Shown here one piece after another: positions 54,655 through 64,000 of a stretch of DNA of 64,000 nt. The stretch spans positions 248,001 through 312,000 of the forward strand of contig CACVBU010001153.1 of NCBI GenBank assembly GCA_902728285.1. Reading direction: 5' to 3'. Below the pieces are notes generated by a model that saw only the letters and a list, made by a program, of their open reading frames with translations, searched no databases and was not told the origin of the DNA. The DNA comes from Clytia hemisphaerica. Taxonomy: Eukaryota > Cnidaria > Hydrozoa > Leptothecata > Clytiidae. The translations under genes and the position numbers were made by a program. How positions within the stretch are numbered: the stretch's first letter is position 1; each line of letters begins with the position of its first letter.

Positions 54655-54995
54655 TTTTTGGACCTACCTGGAGGTCCTATAAATTAGCCTGTGTTCGTCC
54701 GTCTGTTCATCTGTTACCAACTTTTCTCAGGATTGAATCATAGGAGTTTTGTGATTTTCGGTACAAAGGTGCAAAATGGTGATTAGAAAAATGTGATGGA
54801 GGCCCATTTTCGAAAGAAAAAATTGAGCTAATTAGGGCCTTAAAATGCCCAAAAATAGGGTTTTTTGGACTTTGTTAAAAATTTGTTCCTTAGTTTTCCT
54901 ATTTTTTTTGTACAAAGACTTAGAATTACAGTTTGCTAAATATGATTAGTCTCATTTTTCGAAAGAATTTTGGACTGTTAAAAATCTGTTCATTA
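54655..54995 (+). repeat. GGAGGTCCTATAAATTA repeat, second copy
   Basis: GGACCTACCTGGAGGTCCTA, TTAGCCTGTGTTCGTCCGTC and TACCAACTTTTCTCAGGATT match the head at 44640. A 470 bp-family-like body follows with GGGTTTTTTGGACTTTG. Confidence 0.6.
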
Positions 54996-55138
54996 GTTTT
55001 TCCTATTTTTTTGTTTCTACATTGCCTTCATTAAACTTTGATTTAAACTTTGAACCATGGACACGGTTGAGACTTACTTTTTGTAATTTGAAAAAATATC
55101 AAACAAAAAATAATAAGAATTAAATTAAACGGACGTAC

Positions 55139-55337
55139 CACTGGGCCCGGAGCCACCACTATCATTATCATTATCATCATAATAATCTTTTTTCTTCCTC
55201 TTACTGTCTTCATGTTCCTCCTCCTCCATCTCGTTCTCTATCCAGTAGGTCAGCAACCTTTCGATGATGACCAACTCAAGCCCAGTCATCGGTAGGTTCC
55301 TTCTACGCAGCTCTTCCCTCAACTCCACCACTTTCAT
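55139..55337 (-). CDS. SAP-domain exon, paralogue 2
   Basis: MKVVELREELRRRNLPMTGL then ELVIIERLLTYWIENEMEEE and an acidic/basic tail ending NDSGGSGPSG at a donor GTACGT. Nearly identical to paralogue 1 through the SAP motif. A short duplication just upstream (GGGACGGCAAGGGATGG) shifts the preceding basic segment out of frame. A third fragment of its 3' end is at 63095-63230. Confidence 0.55.
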
Positions 55338-55464
55338 TTCTTTGATCCATCCCTTGCCGTCCCTTGGTCAAGGGTAAGTGCCTATCATTGGCCGGACTTT
55401 TGTGGGTCTTCGTTCTTTTTCCAATTTGACGAGCCTTTCCTTGACCTCTTTTTCTCTTCTCGTT

Positions 55465-55848
55465 TTAAATCTGTCTTGGGCGGCCCCTTGTGGGAAGAGC
55501 TATAGCTGGTAACACCTCCTCTCCTACTCCAACCGGTTCCTTTTCCGCCTCCTCTCCTGCTCCTACCGGTTCTTCTCCGACCTGCTCTCCTGCTCCTACC
55601 GGTTCCTTTTCCGCCTCCTCTCCTGCTCCAACCGGTTCCTTTTCCGCCTCCTCTCCTGCTCCAACCGGTTCTTCTTCCGCCTCCTCTCCTGCTCCAACCG
55701 GTTCTTCTTCCGCCTCCTCTCCTGCTCCTACTGCTTCTTCCGCCTCCTCTCTTGCTCCTACTGCTTCTCCTGCTCCTTCTCTCCTGTTCTTACTGCTTCT
55801 TCTGCTCCTTCTGCTCCTTGAAACTATGAAAATAAATATGGTTTTCAA
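55465..55848 (-). CDS. Glu/Gly repeat frame of paralogue 2
   Basis: 127 codons of imperfect 11-12-residue repeats of the form EEPVGAGEEAEK, ending LPAIALPTRGRPRQI before a TAA matching the one in paralogue 1. An upstream acceptor (TTATTTTCATAG) is conserved between the copies. Both strands are open across the repeat: plus-strand SSPAPTGS and minus-strand acidic. Confidence 0.35.
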   Translation of the reverse strand: MKTIFIFIVSRSRRSRRSSKNRREGAGEAVGAREEAEEAVGAGEEAEEEPVGAGEEAEEEPVGAGEEAEKEPVGAGEEAEKEPVGAGEQVGEEPVGAGEEAEKEPVGVGEEVLPAIALPTRGRPRQI

Positions 55849-56745
55849 TATTCTTTACATTTTTCATTTTAATCAAAGTCAAAATTACACTGCTTTATAA
55901 ATGTCTTAACAGAGGATTCCCCGTTCCGTATTGAGAAGTCTAGGAGTCGTCTCACTGGAATTGTGTAAGCGTAGGTTTAGACTGCGGTCAGCTTGCGAGA
56001 CAGTAACACGTAATTTTTCGAACTAGTGCATTAATCCATGGGGAACAAGGCCAGCGCACTTTTACATCATCCACAATGGATTGTTGAATGGATTCCTAGC
56101 AAAGTCACTAACTTATGTGACTTAAAACAGACCTATTTTACAGACTATATCAAATTAACTTATAATTTCAAAGTCAACGTCACCAACCTATAAAATAATG
56201 AGAAAAATCTAAAGTTAAAAAACAGGGAGTTTGATTGAAAAGTTTACTTATAATAAACAACAAAGAAGGACTTCTAATTTTTACTAAAATAGGCGAATCG
56301 GGTACATGTTTGCTTTTAAAAGCAATAGTTTCCTTCCCAAGTAGTTTGTATAAGAGCTTTTTTTTTGTAATTCCAAGGGGTATTTGTTATAAAAGAAAAT
56401 AAATCAAAAAATTTAAAAGGAAAATCAAAACTAGCGGACAAAGGTTTTGTTTGTGAGCACTATGTAGGGAAAGAGTCCTTATATTTGAAAGCAAATTTTT
56501 GTAAAAAATCCATTTAGCAAATCACTGACCTGCTATTCCAATTCCGCCTCCTCGAGGATTGCGGCTTGGTTTTCAGGCAGGAATAAAATAAGGTTATAAG
56601 TCTGTTTAACAAGATTTTCACCACAAATTATTCCACTATTTATTACTTTTCCAATTCTTTGAGATTAAAGCAACCTATAGACAAGTTACGAGGGAAAAAG
56701 GATGCATTTTTATCAGCATTTTAATTAATTTAAAGAAAAACTTAC

Positions 56746-56844
56746 ATTTGATGTGGAACGGAAGTCGACCGGAACGGGAAAAGTCCGTTTAACAAAACTT
56801 TTATCGCAAATTATTCCACTAATTCCACGATTGAAGCAACCCAT
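56746..56844 (-). CDS. candidate alternative first exon, MGCFNRG type (block B)
   Basis: ATG at 56844, 33 codons (MGCFNRGISGIICDKSFVKR, TFPVPVDFRSTSN), then donor GTAAGTTTTT, phase 0. Unlike the MASN units it is hydrophobic/basic with two Cys. One substitution (R to P) separates it from the block A copy, and no frame damage is present. Confidence 0.4.
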
Positions 56845-57166
56845 AGTCATGTTACGAGGGAAAAAGGATGCCTACTTATTAGCATTTTAATTTTTGGACT
56901 AAAAAACCAATTTTGTGAAATGAGTTTTGTTTATTTTAAATAATGTGTAGCTTTTCAGATAGCGAAAATTTAATTTTTCGTCGGAATAAAATTGTCTAAG
57001 TCAAGACAAGGAAATCGGTTACATCGGTAAAAACTCTTTCACTTTGCATGTGTTTGGGCTAATAAAAACACACTTGTTTGCTGTTAAATTAGCTCGCCTC
57101 GACCACCATAGACAAGAAAGTAAAATCTTAAGACAAAATCATTATGGTGTCCTGTTGTTCACTCAC

Positions 57167-57253
57167 CATTTGTTCGAGTTGTCTCCTTTGTTGAGCGTTT
57201 ATTTGTTTTTTGCTGCCTTTTGGAGTCCTGGTGTCATGGTGTTCACTCGCCAT
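57167..57253 (-). CDS. candidate alternative first exon, MASEHHDT type (block B)
   Basis: 29 codons, MASEHHDTRTPKGSKKQINA then QQRRQLEQM, phase 0 at donor GTGAGTGAAC. Intact and identical in protein to the block A copy at 60415-60501. Confidence 0.45.
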
Positions 57254-57280
57254 GTCAATTTAAGGAAAGAAGTTACTTAC

Positions 57281-57340
57281 TCTCAATTGGTTAATGGGAT
57301 CTTGTTCATTTGTAACATTTGTAATATTGTTGCTTGCAAT
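57281..57340 (-). pseudogene. MASNNITN unit, start codon lost (block B)
   Basis: Same length and donor (AGA then GTAAGT) as its relatives, but the expected ATG is ATT (57338-57340). Block A retains ATG but is split by a palindromic element. Confidence 0.5.
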
Positions 57341-57495
57341 TGTAATAAAATGATAAATTGATAAATTTTTAAGCTAAAACTTTGAAGGGAAAAAAAAGAT
57401 GTTACTTCTTGTTCCTCGTTATAATAACAACTAATCTTTTCTGCGACTTTACAGTGTCACCTGCTTGCTCAATTTAAGGAAAGAAGTTACTTACC

Positions 57496-57543
57496 TTTTA
57501 GTTGGCAGATAATATCGTTTTCGTTTTCCATATTGCTTGCCAT
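57496..57543 (-). pseudogene. MASNMENEND unit, frameshifted (block B)
   Basis: A C is missing next to the ATG compared with block A (GCTTGCATTT versus GCTTGCCATTT), shifting the frame. The donor GGTAAGTAAC is retained. Confidence 0.5.
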
Positions 57544-57547
57544 TTTA

Positions 57548-58561
57548 AAGTCTGTCCAGATATAATTGGCAGTGGAAACAAGAATGCCTGTAACTTTTGA
57601 TAGTCAAATATAATTATGGAAATTTTTTTTGTTTTTTTTAGAGAATCAAAAGCGCTATATTTGAATGTATTTTTGGTTAAAAAATTCGCGATTTTAAGCG
57701 GTTAAATTTGCGATTGCAAAAATTGAGCTTTTTTTCTACTTATGCTATAACGTTCATTTTTACACCAGCGGTAGTTCAACCTTAGGTTAAGAAGTTTGTT
57801 AAATTTTAAGGCAAACAGAAAAGTCCTTCGGAAGATATGGGACCCGAAATACCCCTTGGTAGCACTTTTCTGTGAAATATCAAATCTCCAACTTATTACT
57901 TAAAACGGGGGTAGTGATATGATTGATAAAACAGTTTTTCGATCATAACACATTTTACGACATCGTTAATGACCTCATAGCCAAACTGTGTTTAGTGTTT
58001 TGGGAATTAGCAAAGTTCTTTAGACTTAAAAATAACAAAGGCAATATAAGTTCATGCTTATCTTTTCAATAAAAACAATTATACTGTGATTTCACTTCGT
58101 TTCGAAATAATAAATGATACCAATAGCAATAATACCAATGCACCAACACTTAACATTTTCCAACTTTTAATTGCACTGTTCAAAAAAGATAACATAACCC
58201 CCGTTATTAGTAATAAGTTGGAGATTTGATATTTCACAGAAAAGTGCTACCAAAGGGTATTTCGGGTCCCATATCTTCCGGAGGACTTTTCAGTTTGCCT
58301 TGAAATTTAACAAACTTCTTAACCTAAGGTTGAACTACCACTGGCGTAAAAATGAACGTTATAGCATAAGTAGAAAAAAAGCTCAATTTTTGCAATCGCA
58401 AATTTAACCGCTAAAAATCGCGAATTTTTCAACAAAAAATACATTGAAATATAGCGCTCTTGAATCTCTAAAAAAAACAAAAAAAAATTCCGTAATTATA
58501 TTTGACTGTCAAAAGTTACAGGCATTCTTGTTTCCACTGCCAATTATATCTGGACAGACTT
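57548..58561. mobile_element. 1.0 kb fold-back transposon with TA duplication
   Basis: Arms 57548-57915 and about 58175-58561 are inverted copies beginning AAGTCTGTCCAGATATAATT. TA flanks both sides (57546-57547 and 58562-58563). Block A at 61830-61845 (GCCATTTTAGATCAATTT) is the uninterrupted site, which proves the insertion and the 2 bp duplication. No coding frame; Tc1/mariner-type target choice. Confidence 0.85.
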
Positions 58562-58699
58562 TAGATCAATTTATTTAAGATGACACTTTGAAGGGAAAAA
58601 AAGATGTTACTTCTTGTTCCTCGTTATAATAACAACCAATCTTTTCTGCGACTTTACAGCGTCACCTACTAGGTCAATTCAATGAAAGAAGTTACTTAC

Positions 58700-58759
58700 T
58701 ATCAATTGATTGATAGTTTCTTGTTCTTCTGTATCATAGGTATAGTTGTTTGAAGCCAT
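58700..58759 (-). CDS. candidate alternative first exon, MASNNYTYD type (block B)
   Basis: 20 codons MASNNYTYDTEEQETINQLI with donor GTAAGTAAC in phase 0. Differs from block A at the last codon (ATA for AGA). Confidence 0.45.
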
Positions 58760-59134
58760 TTTTTAGATACAACCCAATACCAACCAAAAAATCGCAAAAA
58801 TGATCAATCTTCTTCAAAATTTCAATATTTCCATGAAAACTCGTATCCATCTTCTGCTATATACGTAGTCGCTTAATCAACCCAAAATTGGAATTTAGAT
58901 CCAAGCCAACTCGTTATCGTCGGATGACCAAAACCATCCCCACTTGATTTTTCGACTAAGGACCAATAGAATTCTTAGTCTCACGGGGATTTCGATAGAA
59001 AATTTAATCCCCACTGTCGGAAAAAAGTTTCACCGGGGCTGTGCGGGGCTATTCCTCGTTATAATAACAATGAATCTTTTCTGCGACTTTACAGCGTCAC
59101 CTACTTGCTCAATTTAATGAAAGAAGTTACTTAC

Positions 59135-59230
59135 CCTTAACTGGTGGATAACTTCTTCATTTTGTTCAACATTGTTGATAATTTCATTTGGATCATATGT
59201 GTAGTTTGTTTCAACATTGTTGCTAGCCAT
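59135..59230 (-). CDS. candidate alternative first exon, MASNNVETNYTYD type (block B)
   Basis: 32 codons starting MASNNVETNYTYDPNEIINN and ending EVIHQLR at donor GTAAGTAACTTC, phase 0. Identical to the block A copy. Confidence 0.5.
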
Positions 59231-59384
59231 TGTAATTAAAATGTTAAGATAATATTCTGAAGAGAAGAAAAAGATGAAATATAATATCAGAAAATGCACA
59301 TTTGACGGAAGCATATTTTTTGGCCTTTTAGCTTCACAAAGTAAGTTCTAGACCCAGTAGCTCCGTGACGTGATCATTACTTAC

Positions 59385-59452
59385 TCGTAATTGATTGATA
59401 GTTTCAATTTCTTCTGGATTTCTTCTGGATCGTAAGGATAGTTCGAAGCCAT
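59385..59452 (-). pseudogene. MASNYPYD unit 1, frame broken by an 11 bp repeat
   Basis: Starts MASNYPYDPEE. An 11 bp duplication (CCAGAAGAAAT) shifts the frame before the INQLR end. Donor GTAAGTAATG intact. Confidence 0.5.
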
Positions 59453-59608
59453 TTTCAACTCGATTTTTAAGATAACACTTAGAAGAGAAGAAAAAGATGA
59501 AATATAATATCAGAAAATGCACATTTTGACGGGAGCATATTTTTTGGCCTTTTAGCTTCACAAAGTAAGTTCTAGACCCAGTAGCTCCGTGACGTGATCA
59601 TTACTTAC

Positions 59609-59684
59609 TCGTAATTGATTGATAGTTTCAATTTCTTCTGGATTTCTGGATTTCTTCTGGATCGTAAGGATAGTTCGAAGCCAT
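59609..59684 (-). pseudogene. MASNYPYD unit 2, frame broken by a 19 bp repeat
   Basis: Same start as unit 1, with a longer internal duplication giving an in-frame stop. The roughly 230 bp repeat containing each unit is itself tandem (59270-59480 and 59480-59700). Confidence 0.5.
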
Positions 59685-59997
59685 TTTCAACTCGATTTTT
59701 AAGATAACACTTTGAAGAGAAGAAAAAGATGGAATATAATATCAGAAAATGCACATTTGACGGAAGCATATTTTTTGGCCTTTTAGCTTCACAAAGTAAG
59801 TTCTAGACCCAGTAGCTCCGTGAAGTGATCTGAGATTAAAGATTTTAAGTCAGTTTAACAAAAAAACTTTTATCACAAATTATTCCACTCATTATTATTT
59901 TTCCAATTCTTTGAGATTAAAGCAACCCATAGACAACTTACGAGGGAAAAAGGATGCATTTTTATCAGCATTTTAATTAATTTAAAGAAAAACTTAC

Positions 59998-60096
59998 ATT
60001 TGATGTGGAAGGGAAGTCGACCGGGACGGGAAAAGTCCGTTTAACAAAACTTTTATCACAAATTATTCCACTAATTCCACGATTGAAGCAACCCAT
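59998..60096 (-). CDS. candidate alternative first exon, MGCFNRG type (block A)
   Basis: 33 codons with donor GTAAGTTTTT. Only the residue near the end (FPSTSN versus FRSTSN) differs from the block B copy. Confidence 0.4.
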
Positions 60097-60414
60097 AGTC
60101 ATGTTACGAGGGAAAAAGGATGCATACTTATTAGCATTTTAATTTTTGGACTAAACCAAATTTTTGAAATGAGTTTTGTTTATTTTAAATAATGTGTAGC
60201 TTTTCAGATAGCGAAAATTTAATTTTTCGTCGGAATAAAATTGTCTAAGTCAAGACAAGGAAATCGGTTACATCGGTAAAAACTCTTTCACTTTGCATGT
60301 GTTTGGGCTAATAAAAACACTTGTTTGCTGTTAAATTGGCTCGCCTCGACCACCATAGACAAGAAAGTAAAATCTTAAGACAAAATCATTTATGGTGTCC
60401 TGTTGTTCACTCAC

Positions 60415-60501
60415 CATTTGTTCAAGTTGTCTCCTTTGTTGAGCGTTTATTTGTTTTTTGCTGCCTTTTGGAGTCCTGGTGTCATGGTGTTCACTCGCCA
60501 T
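60415..60501 (-). CDS. candidate alternative first exon, MASEHHDT type (block A)
   Basis: 29 codons, identical protein to 57167-57253, donor GTGAGTGAAC, phase 0. Confidence 0.45.
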
Positions 60502-60538
60502 GTCAATTTAAGGAAAGAAATTACTTACTCTCAATTGG

Positions 60539-60560
60539 TTAATGTTATCTTGTTCATTTA
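60539..60560 (-). pseudogene. MASNNITN unit, 3' part cut off by the palindromic element (block A)
   Basis: Ends in NINQLR at GTAAGTAA. The ATG half is at 61620-61635 on the other side of the 60561-61619 insertion. Confidence 0.55.
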
Positions 60561-61619
60561 GACCAGCGGCCGAGGTAGTGAATTGTGTCACTTCGTAGGG
60601 CACCCCTTAGATCAGGGCAAATTTTTGATATTATTCTCCTAATAGGGTGTAGAATTGATAAAAAAATTTGCCCTTCGAATCTCCTGCAGTTTTCGAGTGA
60701 ATCGATTTTTAGTTAATCGATAGAACTTATCAAGGGTCCCCCCTTTACTAACGGTTTTTTCGAAGTCTGAAAATCAAATATATGAGGCTGCCAACGGATT
60801 CAGCGTGAAAAGTAGATAAAGAAAATGGGGTTATTTGTTAAGTTTCGACCACCTGATGCCGAAAAATGGCATTCTTAAGGCGAAAAATCGACGTTTTTGG
60901 CGTTTTCCGATGACGTCAGCATTTTTCTAGGAGCATTTTCAGAAAAAATCATTTCCACAGCTGGATAGCCCTGAATTAGTAGTATCTGAAAATGGTATGG
61001 TTTGTTAACTTTCGATGTTCCGATCATGGGATATTTCATTTTTAAGGTGGGTAAAGATGCTGAAAAACCTGGAAAAACTGCTGACTCAGCTAAAAATATC
61101 GATAATTTTCAATATTTAAACTAAAATATCTCGAGATCTAGGCATCAAAACTTGACAAACCATACCATTTTCGGATACTACTAATTCAGGGCTATCCAGC
61201 TGTGGAAATGATTTTTTCTGAAAATGCTCGTAGAAAAATGCTGACGTCATCGGAAAACGCCAAAAACGTCGATTTTTCGCCTTAAGAATGCCATTTCTCG
61301 GCACCAGGTGGTCAAAACTTAACAAATAACCCCATTTTCTTTATCTACTTCTCACGCTGAATCCGTTGGCAGCCTCAGATATTTGATTTTCAGACTTCGA
61401 AAAAACCGTTACTAAAGGGGGGACCCTTGATAAGTTTTATCGATTAACTAAAAATCGATTCACTCGAAAACTGCAGGAGATTCGAAGGGCAAATTTTTTT
61501 TATCAATTCTTCACCCTATTAGGAGAATAATATCAAAAATTTGCCCTGATCTAAGGGGTGCCCTACGAAAACCATTTTTAAGGCCTTTTTTGAATCTCGG
61601 ACGCTGGTCTAATTTGTAA
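60561..61619. mobile_element. 1.06 kb near-palindromic element with TA duplication
   Basis: GACCAGCG starts both strands. Arms of about 430-460 bp match closely, for example AGGGCACCCCTTAGATCAGG, TGCAGTTTTCGAGTGAATCG and TTTCCACAGCTGGATAGCCC, around a centre near 61080. TA lies on both sides (60559-60560 and 61620-61621). Block B shows the uninterrupted unit at 57281-57340. No transposase; non-autonomous fold-back. Confidence 0.85.
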
Positions 61620-61781
61620 TATTGTTGCTTGCCATTGTAATAAAATGATAAATTGATAAATTTTTAAGCTAAAACTTTGAAGGGAAAAAAAGATGTTACT
61701 TCTTAAAATAATAACAACTAATCTTTTATGCGACTTTACAGCGTCACCTACTTGGTCAATTTAAGGAAAGAAGTTACTTAC

Positions 61782-61830
61782 CTCTTAGTTGGTAGATAAT
61801 ATCGTTTTCGTTTTCCATATTGCTTGCCAT
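61782..61830 (-). CDS. candidate alternative first exon, MASNMENEND type (block A)
   Basis: MASNMENENDIIYQLR plus one base at donor GTAAGTAACTTC, so phase 1 rather than 0. It could not join the same downstream exon as the others without a frame change. Confidence 0.35.
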
Positions 61831-61974
61831 TTTAGATCAATTTATTTAATAAGATGACACTTTGAAGGGAAAAAAAAGATGTTACTTCTTGTTCCTCGTT
61901 ATAATAACAACCAATCTTTTCTGCGACTTTACAGCGTCACCTACTTGGTCAATTTAATGAAAGAAGTTACTTAC

Positions 61975-62034
61975 TCTTAATTGATTGATAGTTTCTTGTT
62001 CTTCTGTATCATAGGTATAGTTGTTTGAAGCCAT
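61975..62034 (-). CDS. candidate alternative first exon, MASNNYTYD type (block A)
   Basis: 20 codons MASNNYTYDTEEQETINQLR, donor GTAAGTAACTTC, phase 0. Confidence 0.5.
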
Positions 62035-62409
62035 TTTTTAGATACAACCCAATACCAACCAAAAAATCGCAAAAATGATCAATCTTCTTCAAAATTTCAA
62101 TATTTCCATGAAAACTCGTATCCATCTTCTGCTATATACGTAGTCGCTTAATCAACCCAAAATTGGAATTTAGATCCAAGCCAACTCGTTATCGTCGGAT
62201 GACCAAAACCATCCCCACTTGATTTTTCGACTAAGGACCAATAGAATTCTTAGTCTCACGGGGATTTCGATAGAAAATTTAATCCCCACTGTCGGAAAAA
62301 AGTTTCACCGGGGCTGTGCGGGGCTATTCCTCGTTATAATAACAATGAATCTTTTCTGCGACTTTACAGCGTCACCTACTTGCTCAATTTAATGAAAGAA
62401 GTTACTTAC

Positions 62410-62505
62410 CCTTAACTGGTGGATAACTTCTTCATTTTGTTCAACATTGTTGATAATTTCATTTGGATCATATGTGTAGTTTGTTTCAACATTGTTGCTA
62501 GCCAT
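62410..62505 (-). CDS. candidate alternative first exon, MASNNVETNYTYD type (block A)
   Basis: 32 codons ending EVIHQLR at GTAAGTAACTTC, phase 0; identical to 59135-59230. As in the other units, the donor is followed by a conserved intron start including GTGACGCTGTAAAGTCGCAG. Confidence 0.5.
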
Positions 62506-62665
62506 TGTAATTAAAATGTTAAGATAATATTCTGAAGAGAAGAAAAAGATGAAATATAATATCAGAAAATGCACATTTGACGGAAGCACATTTTTTGGCC
62601 TTTTAGCTTCACAAAGTAAGTTCTAGACCCAGTAGCTCCGTGACGTGATCCAAGATTAAAGGTAA

Positions 62666-63094
62666 ATGAATATAAAAACACAGTAGTGTACGACGTTTCG
62701 ACGGTTGTCTTTATCAAGTTTATCAAGATTAAAGGTATATATCTTACAAAAACAATTTCAGAGCTTTTAGGAGCTATAAAGAATGAGATATTCCAAATTC
62801 CCATTTAGTTGCTGAAGATGGAAAAAATGGAATGTTCCATCCAAAACAAGCTCAAAGTTCTAATTTTAAAAATCAATTTGTGGTAGACTAGATGGAAATA
62901 GGTTGTCGCAAAAGATTTTTGAGAGAATCTCTCTCAGTTATGATGTTAAAATTTCTTTCATGTGAAAATATTCTAAAAGATCTCATTTTTTTCCATCTCC
63001 ATTGTCATCTTCATTTTCCAATTTTCATCAAATAACTTTATTTATTAAAAGTATTCCACTTACAAATGTCTTTCCAATAATATAAAATTTATTA
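62666..63094. other. nothing recognised
   Basis: AT-rich sequence upstream of block A on the minus strand, possibly promoter or another intron. No motif is convincing. Confidence 0.35.
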
Positions 63095-63230
63095 TGAAGT
63101 AAAAGCAACCCATGGACACGGATGAGACTTTCTTTTTGTAATTTGAAAAAATATCAAACAAAAAATAATAAGAATTAAATTAAACGGATATACCACTGGG
63201 CCCGGGGCCACCACCACCATCATGATACTT
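63095..63230 (-). repeat. 3' fragment of a third SAP paralogue
   Basis: ACCACTGGGCCCGGGGCCAC, and downstream AAATATCAAACAAAAAATAA, match 55070-55160 closely, including the exon end before GTATATCC. The SAP motif itself is not present within reach. Confidence 0.55.
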
Positions 63231-64000
63231 CAAAATAAACTGCATTGGAATAATTTTGATAGAAATTCAATTAAAATGCAATTTTGTGCTCGCTGAGAAT
63301 ATATTTTTGGGTATTTCCGCACAAAAACTTTCGAAATAGAGTTTGAAAATGAAAATATAAACGAAGAAGAAAAAAGTAGTTTTAGATAGAATTGTTTTGT
63401 AATTATCATTTTCTTATTGGTGAAATTTAGATCCTACAACATTATCGCACTGTGATAGATTTTTGAAAGATAACTACTCTCTAGAAAGTTATGACCTTAT
63501 AAAAAAGACTTTCTTTGATGTTGGTGATGTTTTTGTAACTTTAAGCTGTATTTTACGCTTAAATCGTTATTTGTAGATTTTTTTTCACAGTGATATAATG
63601 CCCTTGAATTGGGTATTCAGCGATTAAAAAATCTTAAATAAACAATTCTACCAGATGGTGATTTTTTCTCAAACCCCCTGCTTTTGAAAGCCAAATTACT
63701 ACTTCCAGAACAAACCTTATTTCAGTTTTCATTTGATCTCTCTCCGTCTATTTCTTCCATTGCACTGAAAATAAAGGAAACCCATAGAATCATTGTTGTC
63801 CTTTGCCAATTCAATCCATATAAAAAGTCACTGACCACCTTGCCCCCACTGTAGATTAGTTTATAAAATAACTTTTCTCCTCTTCATCTTTCGTTACTCA
63901 TCAAACGTTACTGTCCGTAACTTCTTTGCACAAATTACTTTATTTAGAACAAAACTGATTTTTCTTTATACTCCTGTTCATCGTTATACATATCGTGGAG
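63231..64000. other. nothing recognised to the window end
   Basis: AT-rich with no arms, exon signals or repeats that I can support. Confidence 0.4.

Larger units (their letters stand above)
56598..59845. repeat. tandem duplication, block B
   Basis: Colinear with block A (59846-62665): shared order of CGAGGGAAAAAGGATGCAT, the MGCFNRG exon, the MASEHHDT exon, the MASNNITN unit, the MENEND unit, the NYTYD exon and the VETNYTYD exon. Block B has two extra NYPYD units and the 57548-58561 fold-back insertion. Confidence 0.8.
59846..62665. repeat. tandem duplication, block A
   Basis: Direct copy of block B (56598-59845), minus the NYPYD units and the 57548 fold-back, plus the 60561-61619 palindromic element. 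Confidence 0.8.

Noticed and set aside
55490-55900. 136-codon plus-strand Ser/Pro/Thr-rich frame
   Set aside because: Antisense of the Glu/Gly repeat, whose unit lacks stops on both strands. The minus strand carries the conserved acceptor and the SAP motif.
57044-57361. 105-codon plus-strand frame
   Set aside because: Antisense to the MASEHHDT and MASNNITN units; the minus strand has duplicated ATG and donor signals.
61116-61325. 69-codon frame inside the palindrome
   Set aside because: Lies in one arm of a non-coding fold-back element; no domain or conservation evidence.

Overview
This window looks like AT-rich nuclear DNA of an invertebrate animal. Supporting signs are introns with GT/AG borders, a recognisable metazoan PELP1 homologue, a tRNA-derived SINE, a non-LTR retrotransposon, chitin-binding-like exons and many small terminal-inverted-repeat (TIR) elements. 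No bacterial operons, CRISPR arrays or rRNA genes are seen. The lineage cannot be fixed from sequence alone; a cnidarian-like or other non-vertebrate marine animal is only a guess.

Layout. 1-29 kb is almost entirely mobile-element debris. The dominant family is a 200-260 bp MITE whose ends read TACACGTTTTTTATAAGAAC and whose interior reiterates AAGAAC. At least sixteen copies or fragments occur, plus two divergent subfamilies. Other elements with clear inverted arms lie at 2.6, 8.2, 15.6, 17.7, 18.4, 21.3, 24.0 and 24.8 kb. A 3.3 kb TIR element at 14.1-17.5 kb has split one AAGAAC copy and is itself invaded by a Harbinger-like element carrying a third, palindromic MITE. At 11.4-12.6 kb a conserved 14-mer, TGTCCGTTAGTCAC, recurs eight times in otherwise unrelated DNA, with a 167 bp spacing found three times.

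29.9-39.3 kb holds the only confident host gene, a minus-strand PELP1/RIX1-family gene. Three exons join in phase to 798 codons, and a plausible first exon, uORF and E-box lie at 39.2-39.3 kb. Its introns carry an (AATC)n tract just upstream of a splice acceptor, TIR elements, a SINE and a P-type transposase remnant.

39.9-47.3 kb is repeat nesting: a 5'-truncated LINE between inverted repeats, an ATCGAT-rich fold-back, and a 3.3 kb long-inverted-repeat element holding ~470 bp tandem repeats split by a 156 bp minisatellite. 47.4-49.1 kb has two plus-strand exons resembling degenerate chitin-binding (CBM14) modules.

52-63 kb is the most unusual part. On the minus strand lie more than ten short ATG-to-GTAAGT units (mostly MASN...QLR) arranged as a cluster of candidate alternative first exons and tandemly duplicated as a block. 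Each block has been hit by a different fold-back transposon, so each block shows the empty site for the other's insertion. Downstream lie a short exon and two paralogous modules encoding Glu/Gly-rich repeats and a SAP DNA-binding motif. If functional, these would combine variable N-termini with a nuclear SAP protein; if not, the locus is a decaying multigene array.
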